Origin: Acidobacteriota bacterium
Lineage (GTDB): Bacteria > Acidobacteriota > Vicinamibacteria > Vicinamibacterales > UBA8438
Assembly (NCBI GenBank): GCA_002726085.1
Contig: PBRZ01000119.1
Location: forward strand, 29,478-68,892
DNA length: 39,415 nt
Reading direction: 5' to 3'
Both the position numbers and the translations under genes were made by a program. The notes beneath the pieces were generated by a model. The model ran no database searches and was not told where the DNA came from. It saw nothing but the letters and a program-made list of their open reading frames with translations. Positions 1-10,195 of the stretch are shown piece by piece (the first letter of the stretch is position 1; each line of letters starts with the position of its first letter).

Positions 1-1
1 G

Positions 2-1474
2 GTACAGACGGTCCATGCCGACGACCGGGAACGGGTGCTGGACGCCTTTTGCCTGAAGGCGCCCGTGAGCGAGTTCGATATCCAGTACCGCATCGAGCGA
101 CCCGACGGGACGATTCGGTGGATTTCGGACCGTGTCTTTCCGGTGACCGATCACGACGGTGTCGTCCGTCGCGTCGCCGGCGTGGCCGAAGACATCACCG
201 ACCAACGGAAACTCGAGCAGCAGCTGCTCCAATCCAAAAAGCTCGAGGGTATCGGCCGGATGGCCGGTGGCGTCGCACACGACTTCAACAACGTCCTGAT
301 GGTCATTTTGGGCCGCGCCGGCAAGCTGATGACCACGCTGGATGAGACTGACCCCAGGCGGCGGAACGCGCAAGAAATCAAGTCGGCGGCGCAAAAGGCC
401 GCGGCGCTCACCCAGCAGTTGCTCGCCTTCGGGCGCAAGCAGACGTTGACGATGAAGGTGCTCGATCTCAATGGCATCGTTCGGGACGTGAGCCAGATGC
501 TGCTGCGATTGATCGGCGAGAACATTCACTTCGAGATGCGGCTGGGTGCAAATCTTGGTCGTATCACGGGCGATGTGAGCAAGATCGAACAGATGCTCGT
601 CAACCTGGCGGTGAATGCTCGCGACGCCATGACAGGGGGCGGAACGCTGACGATCGAGACGACGGACAGACCGGTAGGTCCGGCGCAGGCAGCCGAGTTT
701 GGGGTCTCGCCGGGCAGCTACGCGATGCTCGCCGTCACAGACAACGGCGTCGGAATGGACGAGGAGACGCGCTCGCGGGTCTTTGAACCGTTCTTCACGA
801 CGAAGGGGCCCGGCCGCGGGTCCGGCCTGGGCCTGGCGACCCTGTACGGAACCGTTCAGCAACTCGGCGGGTACGTGCGCGTGCTGAGCCGAGCGCAGAG
901 CGGGACGCGGTTCGAGATCTTCCTGCCACAGACCGAGGCGCCGCTCAGCCAGACGACCACACCGGCTCACGCGCCGATCGTTCCGCCGGCCACCGAGACC
1001 GTGTTGCTAATCGAAGACGACGAGGCAGTACGAATGATGGTGGTGGACATGCTGATCGGGGGGGGCTTCCAGGTTCTAGAGGCGGACGGTCCCGACACGG
1101 CCCTCTCGATCGCGAGCCGCCATGACGGACCGATCGACCTCGTGTTGACCGACTTTGTAATGCCGGGCATGAACGGGCGCGATCTGGTCGCTCGCCTCCA
1201 GGCGGACCGGCCACAAGCGAAGAGTCTCTACATGTCCGGCTACAGCGACGCGACCGTGTACGAGACTGGCAGCGGGTTGGGTAGGCACGACGCGTTGATC
1301 AGCAAGCCGTTCACCGAAGAGACCTTGCTGAGTCGGGTACGACAGGTGGTCAGCGGCAAGGCTGCCACGGTCGGTCCGCTCCGGCTCCCTCGACCAGACC
1401 GTGACGCGACCGCGCGGCCCGAGAGTGGTCGCCCGTCTCGGGACCAGACCGATCCTCAGACGTTCGCCGGATAG
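2..1474 (+). CDS. Hybrid sensor histidine kinase (PAS-HisKA-HATPase-receiver), 5' end outside window
   Basis: The frame is open from base 2, and the residues before the GTG at 35 already look like a PAS domain, so the true start lies upstream. Counting codon 35 as residue 1: the end of a PAS/PAC domain is at about 1-58, then a HisKA dimerisation helix with phosphoacceptor His82 in GGVAHDFNN. The HATPase part shows the N box [10 protein letters not shown], the G1 box DNGVGMD, the F box FEPFFTTK and the G2 box [10 protein letters not shown]-terminal receiver starts near 320, with phosphoacceptor Asp373 in [10 protein letters not shown] and Lys in SKPF. The kinase would autophosphorylate and pass phosphate to its own receiver. 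No output domain is seen, so a further partner is expected. No transmembrane segment is in the visible part. The last 19 bases overlap the convergent amidohydrolase gene. Confidence 0.93.
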   Translation, partial: VQTVHADDRERVLDAFCLKAPVSEFDIQYRIERPDGTIRWISDRVFPVTDHDGVVRRVAGVAEDITDQRKLEQQLLQSKKLEGIGRMAGGVAHDFNNVLMVILGRAGKLMTTLDETDPRRRNAQEIKSAAQKAAALTQQLLAFGRKQTLTMKVLDLNGIVRDVSQMLLRLIGENIHFEMRLGANLGRITGDVSKIEQMLVNLAVNARDAMTGGGTLTIETTDRPVGPAQAAEFGVSPGSYAMLAVTDNGVGMDEETRSRVFEPFFTTKGPGRGSGLGLATLYGTVQQLGGYVRVLSRAQSGTRFEIFLPQTEAPLSQTTTPAHAPIVPPATETVLLIEDDEAVRMMVVDMLIGGGFQVLEADGPDTALSIASRHDGPIDLVLTDFVMPGMNGRDLVARLQADRPQAKSLYMSGYSDATVYETGSGLGRHDALISKPFTEETLLSRVRQVVSGKAATVGPLRLPRPDRDATARPESGRPSRDQTDPQTFAG

Positions 1475-3162
1475 ACGGTTCGACCTCCCACCACGGTCCG
1501 CACCACGGCGATGTTCTTGATGTCGTCCGGGTCGACCTCGTGCGGGTCGCGGTCCAGCATCACGAAATCGGCCAGTTTGCCGGCGCTGATCGATCCCTTG
1601 ACCTGCTCCTCGTAGGAGGCTCTGGCGCCGTGGAGGGTCGCGATCCGTAGCGCCTCGTCGATCGTCACCCGCTGGTTGCCGCCCCACACCTGGCCGTTGA
1701 AGTCCTTCCGGGTCACCATGCTCTGGATCGCCATCAGCGGTTCGAACGGCCCCGGCGTGTAGTCGGACGCGCCCGGCACCAGGATGCCGTAGTCGAGGAA
1801 CGACCGGTGCGCGAACATCCACTCCATCTTCGCCGCGCCATACGCCTGCCACTTTTCGCCGTGGAAATGCACGTAGGTCCAGAACGGCGTCGGAATGGTG
1901 CCGGTGTCCTTGATCCGCTGGAGCAAGTCCGGATTCACCAGTGAGCAGTGCTCGATCCGGTGCCGCCGGTCGGGGTGCGGCCACTGGGCGAGGACCCGCT
2001 CGTAGGCGTTCAGCACCATGTCGATCGTGACGTCGCCGTTGGCGTGAATCCCGACCTGCCAGTTGTTGCGGTGGGCATCCTCAACGACCTCGTGGATCTC
2101 GTCCTGTGACATCGTCAGGATGCCGTAGTCGTCCGGTCTACCCTCGAACGGCGTGCTCATCCGCATGGTGCGCTCTGACGCCGACCCGTCGGCCCCGTAT
2201 TTGACGCCACCGATCCGCACCCACTCGTTGCCGAAGCCGGTAGAGACACCGGCGTTGCGCAGGTCCTGGTAGGCGCCTCGGATCATGAGATAGGCGCGGT
2301 GACGCAGCTCGCCCGCCTGATAGACGTCCTGATAGGCCACCAGTCTTCCGCGGCTCGCCCCGGCGTCGTGGACGGTGGTCAGGCCGGTGGCGGTCAGCAA
2401 GCTGGAGATGTGGGCCATGCCCTCACGTGCCCGGTCGCGCCGTTCGTCAGGGGTCAGCTCGTCGCGCCGGCCGACCCTGTTGAAAACCCGGCGGGCGTTC
2501 TCGGCCACCATGCCCGACAGTCCACCATCGGCGTCGCGCGCGAAGCGTCCGTCTGGAGGGTCAGGCGTCTCGCGCGTGATGCCCGCCAGGGCGAAGGCGG
2601 TGCTGTTGTACCAGTTGGTGTGGCCACCGCGGTGGGCGACGTTGACCGGATGGTCCGGAACCGCCTCGTCGAGATGGGTCCGGTGCAGCGGTCCATCGAC
2701 AACCTTCGTGTCGTCGAACATGAAGCCGCTGACCCAATAGCCGGGCGGGGTGTCGGCCGCTTTCGCTCTGAGCGCCGCCTGGATGTCGGCCACCGTTGGC
2801 AGGTTGGTGTTGACACCGTAGAGCTCGTTCACGCCGCTCGGATGACAGTGCGTGTCGATGAAACCGGGTGTGACCGTCATCCCCTCGGCATCGATGACCT
2901 CGGTGTTCGGCCCTATCAGATTACTGACGTCGTCGGTGCTGCCGACCGCGATGAATCGCCCATACTTCACCGCGAACGCCTCGGCCTGCGGCGTCGCGTC
3001 GTCGATGGTGTAGACCCGTCCGTTCACGAGGGCCAGGTCCGGCTGTTGGTCGCCGCTCGTCCCGGTTTCCTGGGCCTCGGTGCCAGGCAGCCCCGCGCAG
3101 CCGACACCGCCGGCCAGCAACGCGCCAAGTCCCAGAAATTCTTTCCGCGTGTAAATTGACAT
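1456..3162 (-). CDS. YtcJ-like metal-dependent amidohydrolase, exported
   Basis: This 568-residue protein fits the Amidohydrolase_3 (YtcJ-like) family. It has the short N-terminal beta-sandwich segment (LALVNGRVYTID), the metal motif GFIDTHCHPSG at the start of the TIM barrel, and the closing GKLADFVMLDRDP strand typical of the superfamily. The family hydrolyses C-N bonds of unknown N-substituted substrates with metal ions. The N-terminus, TRKEFLGLGALLAGGVGC, looks like a Tat-like or lipoprotein signal with Cys in a lipobox. The arginine pair is RK rather than RR, so the export route is uncertain. The start is supported by GGAAGGAG just upstream. It lies about 108 bp after the PQQ-like propeller gene on the same strand, with a REP-like palindrome between. 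The substrate is unknown. Confidence 0.9.
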   Translation of the reverse strand: MSIYTRKEFLGLGALLAGGVGCAGLPGTEAQETGTSGDQQPDLALVNGRVYTIDDATPQAEAFAVKYGRFIAVGSTDDVSNLIGPNTEVIDAEGMTVTPGFIDTHCHPSGVNELYGVNTNLPTVADIQAALRAKAADTPPGYWVSGFMFDDTKVVDGPLHRTHLDEAVPDHPVNVAHRGGHTNWYNSTAFALAGITRETPDPPDGRFARDADGGLSGMVAENARRVFNRVGRRDELTPDERRDRAREGMAHISSLLTATGLTTVHDAGASRGRLVAYQDVYQAGELRHRAYLMIRGAYQDLRNAGVSTGFGNEWVRIGGVKYGADGSASERTMRMSTPFEGRPDDYGILTMSQDEIHEVVEDAHRNNWQVGIHANGDVTIDMVLNAYERVLAQWPHPDRRHRIEHCSLVNPDLLQRIKDTGTIPTPFWTYVHFHGEKWQAYGAAKMEWMFAHRSFLDYGILVPGASDYTPGPFEPLMAIQSMVTRKDFNGQVWGGNQRVTIDEALRIATLHGARASYEEQVKGSISAGKLADFVMLDRDPHEVDPDDIKNIAVVRTVVGGRTVYPANV

Positions 3163-3204
3163 GGCGTCTCCTTCCGTTAGATGTCTGGCCGCCGGTCAAA
3201 CCGC

Positions 3205-3230
3205 ACCGGTAGCAAGGGCCTTCAGGCCCG
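3205..3230. repeat. REP-like interspersed palindrome, copy 1
   Basis: The sequence ACCGGTAGCAAGGGCC followed by TTCAGGCCCG contains GGGCCTTCAGGCCC, an imperfect hairpin. It recurs almost exactly at 10147-10172 and, inverted, at 10106-10128. All copies lie between genes. It may act as a transcript-end hairpin or as a mobile REP-type element; the sequence alone does not tell. Confidence 0.7.
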
Positions 3231-3270
3231 TCTGAACGCGCGCCAGTCCGCGACGCGTGTGGGGCGCGCT

Positions 3271-4674
3271 TCAATAGTCATTGGCGTCCATCGACACGCG
3301 GATGATCTCTTCGTCGTTGCGCAGCACCAGATGGCGGTTGGCGAACGCCGGGTGTGACCAGACCACCAGTCGGTCGCTGTCGCCATGCTTGGCACGGGTG
3401 GCGCCACGGGTGCCGCCGTATCCGGAACGCGAGGTCGGCTCGAGCAGGTGCGTGCGGTCGAGCTCGACATACCCCTCGGGGCTGAACTGCGCGATGATCA
3501 GGTCGCCGTTCTCGTTGTAGACGAAGTAGCGGTCCTCGTGCTTGACGAAGTAGGCCGAGCCCCAGCGGTTTCGTGTCGTCAAGCCTTCGGCTTCCCAGAC
3601 CCGTTCGCCGGTTTCCGCCAGCAGGCCACGCACCTGCCCGTGGCTGCCGATGCCGTAGATGTAGTCGCCAACGATGAGCGGCGTGGTCATCACCGAGTGC
3701 AGCCCGGCAGATTCGGCCACCTCGATGCCGCCTTCGAGGATCCGGTTGTTCTCTCCACGCCAGATGGAGGTCGCCGTCGGTCGGTCCTGGCCGAGCCGCA
3801 TCATCAGCGATCCGCTATAGAACCCGGACACAAAGAGATACGGGCCGCTCATCACCGCGTCCGCCACCGTCATGTTGGCGCGGCCGCGGAACTCTTCCTC
3901 CCAGTACAGCGCGCCGGTCTCGGGGTTGAGCGACGAGAGGCCGCGCGGGTGCCAGACAATTAGCTGATGCACGCCGCCCGCCTCGATGATGCTGGGCTGG
4001 TGGTAGCCCATCTCCGTGCGGCTCTCGATGGCCCGCCAGACTTCTTCCCCGGTGCGCTTGTCGAAAGCCATCACCAGGGCGTCCGGTTCCCCGCCCACGA
4101 GAAAGATGACGCGGTCGCCGTCAACGAGTGGCGCGCTCGACGTGCCCCAGACTGGGATGTTCGCGTCGTACTCCTCGACCGTGTCCTTCTGCCAGATGAC
4201 GGCGCCGGTCTCGACGTTCAGGCAGAAGATGAGACCGGTCGAGCCGGTCACATACACCCGTTCGCCGTCGACCGTCGGCGTGGCGCGCGGACCGGTCGCG
4301 TAGGTGAACATCAGCATCCGGTAAGTCGTTGCCCACTCGTGGCTCCAGAGCATCGCGCCGGTCTCTTCGTCGAGGGCCAGCAGCCGCTCGGTGCCGTTCA
4401 TGACGCGGGCCTCGGTCTCCACGTAGTCGAGCACGAACACACGCCCGTCCGCGACCGCCGGACCCGAGTAGCCGCCGTTGACCGGCACGCGCCATTTCAC
4501 CGTGAGCCCGTCGTCTGGAAACTCTTCCAGAAGGCCGGTCTCGGTCCATAGCCCCAACCGCTCTTCGCCGCGCCACTGTGGCCAGTCCTTCGCCGAGAGC
4601 GGGGAACTGGCGATGGTGGCCGCGGCCACCACGATCAGGAGACGAACGCCGACCATGCAAAGGGTGCTCTTCAT
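3271..4674 (-). CDS. PQQ-like beta-propeller protein (quinoprotein-type), secreted
   Basis: The protein has 467 residues with an N-terminal signal peptide (VRLLIVVAAATIASSPLSA). A WD/PQQ-type propeller begins at DWPQWRGEERLG. Repeated blade motifs of the type GRVFVLDYVE, GAVIWQKDT and TGERVWEAEG mark about seven blades. The propeller resembles PQQ enzyme repeats, but no catalytic residue set of a true PQQ dehydrogenase was identified, so it may be a binding or scaffold protein. A second protein of the same type is at 27840-29177. The start codon lies 7 bases after the cupin stop, so translation is probably coupled. The ribosome site AGGGAA is weak, and an internal Met at residue 7 is possible. 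Confidence 0.85.
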   Translation of the reverse strand: MKSTLCMVGVRLLIVVAAATIASSPLSAKDWPQWRGEERLGLWTETGLLEEFPDDGLTVKWRVPVNGGYSGPAVADGRVFVLDYVETEARVMNGTERLLALDEETGAMLWSHEWATTYRMLMFTYATGPRATPTVDGERVYVTGSTGLIFCLNVETGAVIWQKDTVEEYDANIPVWGTSSAPLVDGDRVIFLVGGEPDALVMAFDKRTGEEVWRAIESRTEMGYHQPSIIEAGGVHQLIVWHPRGLSSLNPETGALYWEEEFRGRANMTVADAVMSGPYLFVSGFYSGSLMMRLGQDRPTATSIWRGENNRILEGGIEVAESAGLHSVMTTPLIVGDYIYGIGSHGQVRGLLAETGERVWEAEGLTTRNRWGSAYFVKHEDRYFVYNENGDLIIAQFSPEGYVELDRTHLLEPTSRSGYGGTRGATRAKHGDSDRLVVWSHPAFANRHLVLRNDEEIIRVSMDANDY

Positions 4675-4681
4675 CGATTCC

Positions 4682-5104
4682 CTACTGCCTTCCTCCGAGA
4701 TAGTCGCTCTCGCTCACGGGCTCGAACCAGGTGGTTTCACCACTGCTGAAGGTGAGCTGCACCAGATGCTCGTCAGGCGCCGCGCCGTGCCAGTGCACGA
4801 CCCCTTCGGCCGCGTAGACCGGCACCCCGATCCGCAACTCTTGAAGTGACTCCCCCCGCACCTGGGTGCGACCGGCCCCTTCCTCCGCCATGATGATCTG
4901 GAAGTTCCCGTGGCTGTGCCAGTTCGATCGGGCGCCCGGCTCGAACCTGAGCCGGGACGGGCGCACCTCGACGTCGGACCGGGTCGGCGCCCCGCCCACG
5001 AAACGGTTCTGGGCGGCGGCGACCGGAGGTCGCGCCATGAGCCAGAGGCACAGACCGCAGGTGGCAAGTGCCAGGAACTCCCTCGACCGGAACCTTTCGT
5101 GCAT
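4682..5104 (-). CDS. Small exported cupin-fold protein
   Basis: The 140-residue protein has a signal peptide (residues about 1-32, ending PPVAAAQ) and a single cupin barrel. Motif 1 carries metal-type histidines in NWHSHGNFQIIMAEEG. Motif 2 is GVVHWHGAAPDEHLVQLTF. Such cupins bind a divalent metal and may be oxygenases, isomerases or binding proteins; the substrate is unknown. The ATG at 5104 is chosen because GAGGAG lies 7 bases upstream; an in-frame upstream start at 5128 would place a charged stretch before the signal peptide. It is the first gene of the probable cupin, propeller and amidohydrolase operon on the minus strand. Confidence 0.82.
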   Translation of the reverse strand: MHERFRSREFLALATCGLCLWLMARPPVAAAQNRFVGGAPTRSDVEVRPSRLRFEPGARSNWHSHGNFQIIMAEEGAGRTQVRGESLQELRIGVPVYAAEGVVHWHGAAPDEHLVQLTFSSGETTWFEPVSESDYLGGRQ

Positions 5105-5225
5105 GTTGCTGCTCCTCATGCGCGTCAATTTGTGTGTCTCATCCTATCGCTGACCCGCGAGTGGAGCAACGCGGTAAACTTGGCGGTGGCTCCCACCGCG
5201 GGCGGGAGTCGAGTTGATAATTGGC

Positions 5226-7688
5226 ATGGAATCGTTTCTGCGGGACCTCCGGATAGCCGGCCGGTCGCTGCTGCGGCAGCCCGGCTTCACCCTCGTCTGC
5301 CTGCTGACCCTCGCGCTGGGCATCGGCGCCAACACCGCGGTGTTCGGCGTGGTCAACGCGGTGCTCCTGCGTCCGCTGCCCTACGCGGACGCCGACCGGC
5401 TCGTCCAGGTCCGTGAGGAGAACGAGCTGAACCGGGGGCGCGAGATGCCGCCCTTCATGACCAGCCCGACCCGTGATGCCTGGAACGAGAACCCCCAGAC
5501 CGTGGAGTCGGTCGCCGGCTACAACGATCTGGAGTTCACCCTGTTCAGCGATTTCACCGAGGACGGGTTCCGGGTGCGCGGCGCGGACGTCACGCCCGAC
5601 CTCTTCGGTTTGCTCGGCGTGACTCCCGTCCTCGGACGCGCCTTCACCGAGCTGGACGCGCGACCGAAGACCGACAAGACGTGGCCGGCGGCCGTGCTGA
5701 GTTACCGGGCCTGGCAGGAGTGGTTCGATGGTCAGCCGGACGCGATCGGCGAGGTCTTCAAGGTCTCGGCCGGCTCGGTCGGGGTCTACACCATCGTCGG
5801 GGTCATGCCCGAGGGGTTCGCCTTTCCGGAGGAGGAGACCCGCGTCTGGTTCCCTCTGAGCATGTACCCGCGAGACGACCGGCCGTCGCCAATGGGCGAC
5901 GCCACATCGGTGGCGTTCTCAGGCGTCGCCAAGCTGCGCGAAGGCGTGTCGATGGCCCAGGCGCAGGCCGAGGGGCAGACGGTGCTCGGACGGCTGACGC
6001 CCCGGATGTCCGACGGCGCCATCCTGCGGCTCGAGGGACTCCAGGACCGGATGGTGCGCCAGGTGCGCCCGGCGCTGCTGGCGCTGATGGCGGCCGTCGT
6101 CCTGGTGCTGCTGATCGTGACCGCGAACCTCGCCAACCTGCTACTTGCGCGCGGCGCCTCGCGACAGCGGGAGCTGGCAATCCGGGCGGCCATCGGCGCG
6201 GGCCGGGGGCGGCTCATTCGCCAGCTCGTCACCGAGAGCGTCGTGCTGGGGCTGGTCGGCGGCGGGCTGGGCGTGGCGCTGTCCTACTGGATACTCGGCG
6301 CGTTGCCCGCGTTCGCACCCACCGACATTCCCGGTCTCGACGAGGCGGGCATCGACCGGACCGTGCTGCTGTTCGCGCTGGCCGCGTCGGTGGCCGTGGG
6401 CCTGCTCTTCGGGATGATGCCGGCGCTCAAGGCGTCGCGGTTCAACCTGGCTGGTGCGCTGAACGAGAACGCTCCGGCCATGGGGGGCGGGTTCCGTTTC
6501 CGTCCAGGGAACCGGACTCGAAGCGTGCTGGTGGTCGCGGAGGTGGCGCTGGCGCTGATGCTGCTCGTGGGCGCCGGCCTGCTCGTACGCAGCATCGTCG
6601 GCCTGACCCGCGTGGACCCCGGCTTCACCCCGACTGGTCTGCTGACCGCGGAGATCAACCTGCTGCCGATGAAGGAGGGGTCGGTGCTCGGCGAAGGCGG
6701 ATTCTTCGATTTGCTGATTCAGCGACTCACCGGCCGCGCGGGGGTCGAGGCCGTGGGGTTCGTCTCGTCGCTCCCGCTGACGCCGGGCGAATCGCTGGTG
6801 GCTTTTCACTTCGACGGCGAGGCTCCGCCGACCCGGCTCTCCGAGGTGACCTCGGCGCGACCGCAGCTGGTGAGCCCCGGGTACTTCTCGGCGATGGGGC
6901 TCCGTTTGGTCGAGGGTCGGTATCTGACCGACCAGGATCTCGGCAACGGGCTGTCCGTCGTGGTGAACGAGGCGTTCGTCCGTGCCTATCTGCCGGGCAG
7001 GCGGCCGCTCGAGGAGCGGATCAGGACGGGCGATTCCAGGCCGTATCCAATCGTCGGGGTGGTGGGTGACGTGCGGCACCGGGGGCTCGACAGCGAGCCC
7101 GAGCCGGAGCTGTACATCTCCTATGCGCAGTGGCCGTTCGGGGAGCGGCTGCCCGCTGTCGACGTCGTGGTGCGAAGCGGGAGCCCGGAGACGTTCGTGC
7201 CTTTCCTCGTCGCGGCTGTGGCCGAGATTCAGCCGTTCGCCGTCGTCGACGACGTCATGACGATGGAGGCACGCCTCGCCGCCACCGTGGCACAGCCGCG
7301 GTTCTTCGCCGCGGTCCTCGGCGCGTTCGCCGTCGGGGCGCTGGCGCTCGCCCTCATCGGCATCTACGGGGTGCTGGCGTATACCGTGTCAAGGCGAGGA
7401 CGCGAGATCGGACTGCGGATGGCGCTGGGCTCAGACCGCGGGGGCATCCGAGATCTGGTGGTGCGGCAGGGGGCCACGTTGGTCGGGTCCGGCGTGGCGC
7501 TGGGCCTCGCCGGTGCAGTCGTCGTCGGCCGGCTGCTCGAAAGCCTGCTGTTCGGGGTGACGCCATTTGACCCCGTGACGCTGATTGTCGTGCCCGCGTT
7601 GTTTATCGTGGTCGCGTTGGTCGCCTGCTACCTGCCGGCGCGACGCGCTACCCGAATCGACCCGATGATGGCGTTGCGGAGCGAATAG
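5226..7688 (+). CDS. ADOP-family ABC transporter permease (MacB/FtsX type)
   Basis: The 820-residue protein begins with [18 protein letters not shown] and the first transmembrane segment [20 protein letters not shown], the hallmark of acidobacterial duplicated orphan permeases. A MacB_PCD periplasmic domain follows, then an FtsX domain (about 275-400), a second transmembrane start near 430, a second periplasmic domain, and the C-terminal FtsX domain ending [21 protein letters not shown] permeases usually lack an ATPase partner nearby, and none is seen here. It lacks the N-terminal helical domain found in the truncated ADOP at 24830. I chose the ATG at 5226 over the in-frame TTG at 5214. The downstream hydrolase gene starts 11 bases after the stop, so they are likely co-transcribed. 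Confidence 0.93.
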   Translation: MESFLRDLRIAGRSLLRQPGFTLVCLLTLALGIGANTAVFGVVNAVLLRPLPYADADRLVQVREENELNRGREMPPFMTSPTRDAWNENPQTVESVAGYNDLEFTLFSDFTEDGFRVRGADVTPDLFGLLGVTPVLGRAFTELDARPKTDKTWPAAVLSYRAWQEWFDGQPDAIGEVFKVSAGSVGVYTIVGVMPEGFAFPEEETRVWFPLSMYPRDDRPSPMGDATSVAFSGVAKLREGVSMAQAQAEGQTVLGRLTPRMSDGAILRLEGLQDRMVRQVRPALLALMAAVVLVLLIVTANLANLLLARGASRQRELAIRAAIGAGRGRLIRQLVTESVVLGLVGGGLGVALSYWILGALPAFAPTDIPGLDEAGIDRTVLLFALAASVAVGLLFGMMPALKASRFNLAGALNENAPAMGGGFRFRPGNRTRSVLVVAEVALALMLLVGAGLLVRSIVGLTRVDPGFTPTGLLTAEINLLPMKEGSVLGEGGFFDLLIQRLTGRAGVEAVGFVSSLPLTPGESLVAFHFDGEAPPTRLSEVTSARPQLVSPGYFSAMGLRLVEGRYLTDQDLGNGLSVVVNEAFVRAYLPGRRPLEERIRTGDSRPYPIVGVVGDVRHRGLDSEPEPELYISYAQWPFGERLPAVDVVVRSGSPETFVPFLVAAVAEIQPFAVVDDVMTMEARLAATVAQPRFFAAVLGAFAVGALALALIGIYGVLAYTVSRRGREIGLRMALGSDRGGIRDLVVRQGATLVGSGVALGLAGAVVVGRLLESLLFGVTPFDPVTLIVVPALFIVVALVACYLPARRATRIDPMMALRSE

Positions 7689-7699
7689 AGGAGCTACCG

Positions 7700-8602
7700 A
7701 TGACACGAGCAATCACCCTGGCCGCCATCTTGGCCGTCGGTGCGCTGTCGGTCGGCGTCAGCGCGCTGCAGCAGCTCAATCAGGACGCCGTCGACGCTGC
7801 GTCAATCGAGCAGGTGAAGGGCAACCTGTATGTGATCAAGGGCAACACCCCGGTGGATCGCGCGCTGTTCAGCGGCGGTAATGTCGGCGTGTTCGTCATG
7901 GACTCCGGCGTGGCGATCATCGACACCAAGCTGCCGGGCTGGGGGCAGGTGCTGCTCGACCGCATTCGGGAGGTGACCGATAAGCCGGTGGTCAGGATTG
8001 TCAACACCCACACCCACGGCGACCATGTCGGGAGCAACGAGTTCTTCCCCGACATGGTCGACATCGTGGCCCATGCCAATACCAAGACCAACATGGAAGG
8101 CATGCCCAACTTCGACGGGGCGAATGCGCAGTATCTGCCGAAGCGGACCTTCACCGACCGGCTGACGCTGGGGTCGGGCGCCGACCAGATGGACCTGTAT
8201 CACTTTGGCGCCGGGCACACCGACGGCGACACCTTCATCGTCTACCCCGCACTCGGCGTGCTGCAGACCGGCGACATGTTTCCCTGGCGGGACGCGCCGT
8301 TCCTCGACACCAACAACGGCGGCAGCGGGGTGGCGCTGCCCGACTCGCTGGGTCAGGCGATTGCCGCCATCGATGGCGTCGATACCGTGGTGCCCGGCCA
8401 TATTCCGGTGACAACCTGGACCAGCTTCCAGGAGTTCCAGCGGTTCACCGCAGACCTCCTGGCTGCTGTCCGAACCGCCAAGCGCGCCGGGCAGAGCGCC
8501 GACCAGGCGGTAAGGGCAGTCGACCTGTCGTCGCGCTATCCGGACTACGACGCGACCCGCGTCGAGGCGGCGGTGCGAGTGATCTACGACGAGCTACCGT
8601 AA
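7700..8602 (+). CDS. Metallo-beta-lactamase-fold hydrolase, exported
   Basis: The 300-residue protein has an N-terminal signal peptide (ITLAAILAVGALSVGVSA). It has the zinc motif THTHGDH (His104, His106, Asp108, His109), a second-site His in GAGHTDGD, the bridging Asp in QTGDMF and the last His in VVPGHIP. The full ligand set suggests an active binuclear hydrolase resembling the periplasmic glyoxalase II-like group rather than a proven beta-lactamase. The ribosome site AGGAG is 7 bases before the ATG. Gap to the ADOP permease is 11 bases. The substrate is unknown. Confidence 0.92.
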   Translation: MTRAITLAAILAVGALSVGVSALQQLNQDAVDAASIEQVKGNLYVIKGNTPVDRALFSGGNVGVFVMDSGVAIIDTKLPGWGQVLLDRIREVTDKPVVRIVNTHTHGDHVGSNEFFPDMVDIVAHANTKTNMEGMPNFDGANAQYLPKRTFTDRLTLGSGADQMDLYHFGAGHTDGDTFIVYPALGVLQTGDMFPWRDAPFLDTNNGGSGVALPDSLGQAIAAIDGVDTVVPGHIPVTTWTSFQEFQRFTADLLAAVRTAKRAGQSADQAVRAVDLSSRYPDYDATRVEAAVRVIYDELP

Positions 8603-8671
8603 GCCTATAGGAGGGTCTCGCTGTCGGGTCCTGTAGCAGCTCAGCAGGCTTGCCTGGGGAAGGAGCGCAGC

Positions 8672-9790
8672 ATGAGCAGGGTGCGAGTTCTGGTCGGGAC
8701 ACAAAAAGGGGCGTTCATCGTGACGTCCGACGCCACACGCCGCCAGTGGGAGGTCGACGGACCCCATTTCGGCGGCTGGGAGGTCCACCACGTCAAGGGT
8801 TCGCCCACCGATCCTGATCGGCTGTATGCAGCGCAGTGGACCGACTGGCACGGGCAGGTCATCCAGCGGTCGAACGACGGGGGCAAGACGTGGGACGCCG
8901 TCGGCAACAAGTTTGTCTACGAGGGTGAGACGGGCACCCACCTGTGGTACGACGGCACACCGCACCCGTGGAAGTTCAAGCGCGTGTGGCATCTCGAGCC
9001 GTCAGCGAGCGACCCGCACACGCTGCACGCCGGTGTCGAGGACGCCACGCTCTTCCGCTCGACCGATGGCGGGGAGAGCTGGCAGGAGCTCCCCGGCCTG
9101 CGTAGCCACGAGTCTGGCCCCAAGTGGCAGCCGGGGGCTGGCGGGATGTGTCTGCACACCGTGTTGCCGGACCCTACCAACAGCGATCGGATGTTCATCG
9201 CCATCTCAGCCGCCGGGGTCTTTCGCACCGACGATGCCGGGCGGACGTGGGCGCCGAAGAACCAGGGGCTGCGGTCGGAAGGAATGATTCCCGATCCGGT
9301 GGCCGAGGTCGGCCATTGCGTGCATCGCCTGGCCCTGCATCCGTCGCGACCCGACGTCTTGTTCATGCAGAAGCACTGGGACGTGATGCGCAGCGACGAC
9401 GCCGGCGATTCGTGGCACGAGGTCAGCGGCAACCTGCCGTCCGACTTCGGGTTCCCGATTCACGTTCACGCTCATGAGCCGGACACGATCTACGTCGTGC
9501 CGATCAAGAGCGATTCGGAGCACTATCCGCCCGATGGGAAGCTCAGGGTATATCGCAGCCGGTCAGGCGGTAACGAGTGGGAGGCGCTCACCAAAGGGCT
9601 GCCGCAGAGCGACTGCTACGTGAACGTCCTACGCGACGCCATGGCGGTCGACGCGCTCGATCCGTGCGGCGTCTACTTCGGCACCACGGGGGGGCAGGTC
9701 TACTGTTCGGCCGACGCCGGAGACAGCTGGGCACCGATTGTGCGCGATCTGCCGCGGGTGCAGTCGGTGGAGGTCCAGGCCCTACCATGA
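8672..9790 (+). CDS. Asp-box (BNR) beta-propeller, sialidase-like fold
   Basis: The 372-residue protein has no signal peptide and shows five Asp-box repeats: [32 protein letters not shown] and SADAGDSW. These mark the blades of a six- or seven-bladed propeller of the sialidase or VPS10 type. The arginine triad of true sialidases was not identified, so enzyme activity is not claimed. The ribosome site is GGAAGGAG. The stop overlaps the start of the MoaD/ThiS gene (ATGA), which implies translational coupling and perhaps a shared function. Confidence 0.88.
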   Translation: MSRVRVLVGTQKGAFIVTSDATRRQWEVDGPHFGGWEVHHVKGSPTDPDRLYAAQWTDWHGQVIQRSNDGGKTWDAVGNKFVYEGETGTHLWYDGTPHPWKFKRVWHLEPSASDPHTLHAGVEDATLFRSTDGGESWQELPGLRSHESGPKWQPGAGGMCLHTVLPDPTNSDRMFIAISAAGVFRTDDAGRTWAPKNQGLRSEGMIPDPVAEVGHCVHRLALHPSRPDVLFMQKHWDVMRSDDAGDSWHEVSGNLPSDFGFPIHVHAHEPDTIYVVPIKSDSEHYPPDGKLRVYRSRSGGNEWEALTKGLPQSDCYVNVLRDAMAVDALDPCGVYFGTTGGQVYCSADAGDSWAPIVRDLPRVQSVEVQALP

Positions 9791-10083
9791 TCCGGGTCGT
9801 GCTGCCGGCGCATCTACGGACGCTGGCGCGTGTGGAGGGCGAGGTGGAGCTCGATCTGGGAGGTCCGGCAACCCTTGGCGCGGTCCTCGACGCGCTCGAG
9901 GCGTGCCACCCGGTGCTGCGCGGGACGATTCGCGACCACGTCACGCTCCGCCGCCGCGCCTTCGTGCGGTTCTATGCCCGCGAGGAGGACCTGTCCCACG
10001 AGTCGCACGATATGCCGCTGCCCCTGGCCGTGGCCAGCGGCGCCGAGCCGTTCCTCGTAGTAGGCGCCATGGCCGGCGGCTAG
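9787..10083 (+). CDS. MoaD/ThiS-family small sulfur-carrier-like protein
   Basis: This 98-residue ubiquitin-fold protein starts [20 protein letters not shown]. It has the [11 protein letters not shown] helix seen in MoaD/ThiS proteins and ends with Gly-Gly (AMAGG). A terminal Gly-Gly is the residue pair adenylated and thiocarboxylated in sulfur carriers. The start is the ATG overlapping the propeller stop. No MoeB/ThiF-type activating enzyme is in the window. It could serve molybdopterin synthesis or another sulfur-transfer reaction; the coupling to the Asp-box propeller is the only local clue. Confidence 0.82.
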   Translation: MIRVVLPAHLRTLARVEGEVELDLGGPATLGAVLDALEACHPVLRGTIRDHVTLRRRAFVRFYAREEDLSHESHDMPLPLAVASGAEPFLVVGAMAGG

Positions 10084-10105
10084 GGGCCTGCACCTGTCTA
10101 GCAGC

Positions 10106-10172
10106 GGCCCTGAAGGGCCTTGCTACCGTGTTCAGGCCTGCGCCAAACCGGTAGCAAGGGCCTTTAGGCCCG
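10106..10172. repeat. Inverted pair of REP-like palindromes (copies 2 and 3)
   Basis: Bases 10106-10128 read GGCCCTGAAGGGCC then TTGCTACCG. Bases 10147-10172 read ACCGGTAGCAAGGGCC then TTTAGGCCCG. The two are inverted copies of the same unit (also at 3205-3230), separated by 18 bases, and can form one long hairpin. The pair sits exactly between the convergent MoaD-like and SMP-30 genes, where a two-way terminator is expected. Confidence 0.7.
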
Positions 10173-10195
10173 CCTCGTGGGTGCCGCGGCCATCC

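Noticed and set aside
7700-8602. Beta-lactamase antibiotic resistance gene
   Set aside because: Only the metallo-beta-lactamase fold and zinc ligands are seen; the family is broad and the layout fits a general hydrolase.
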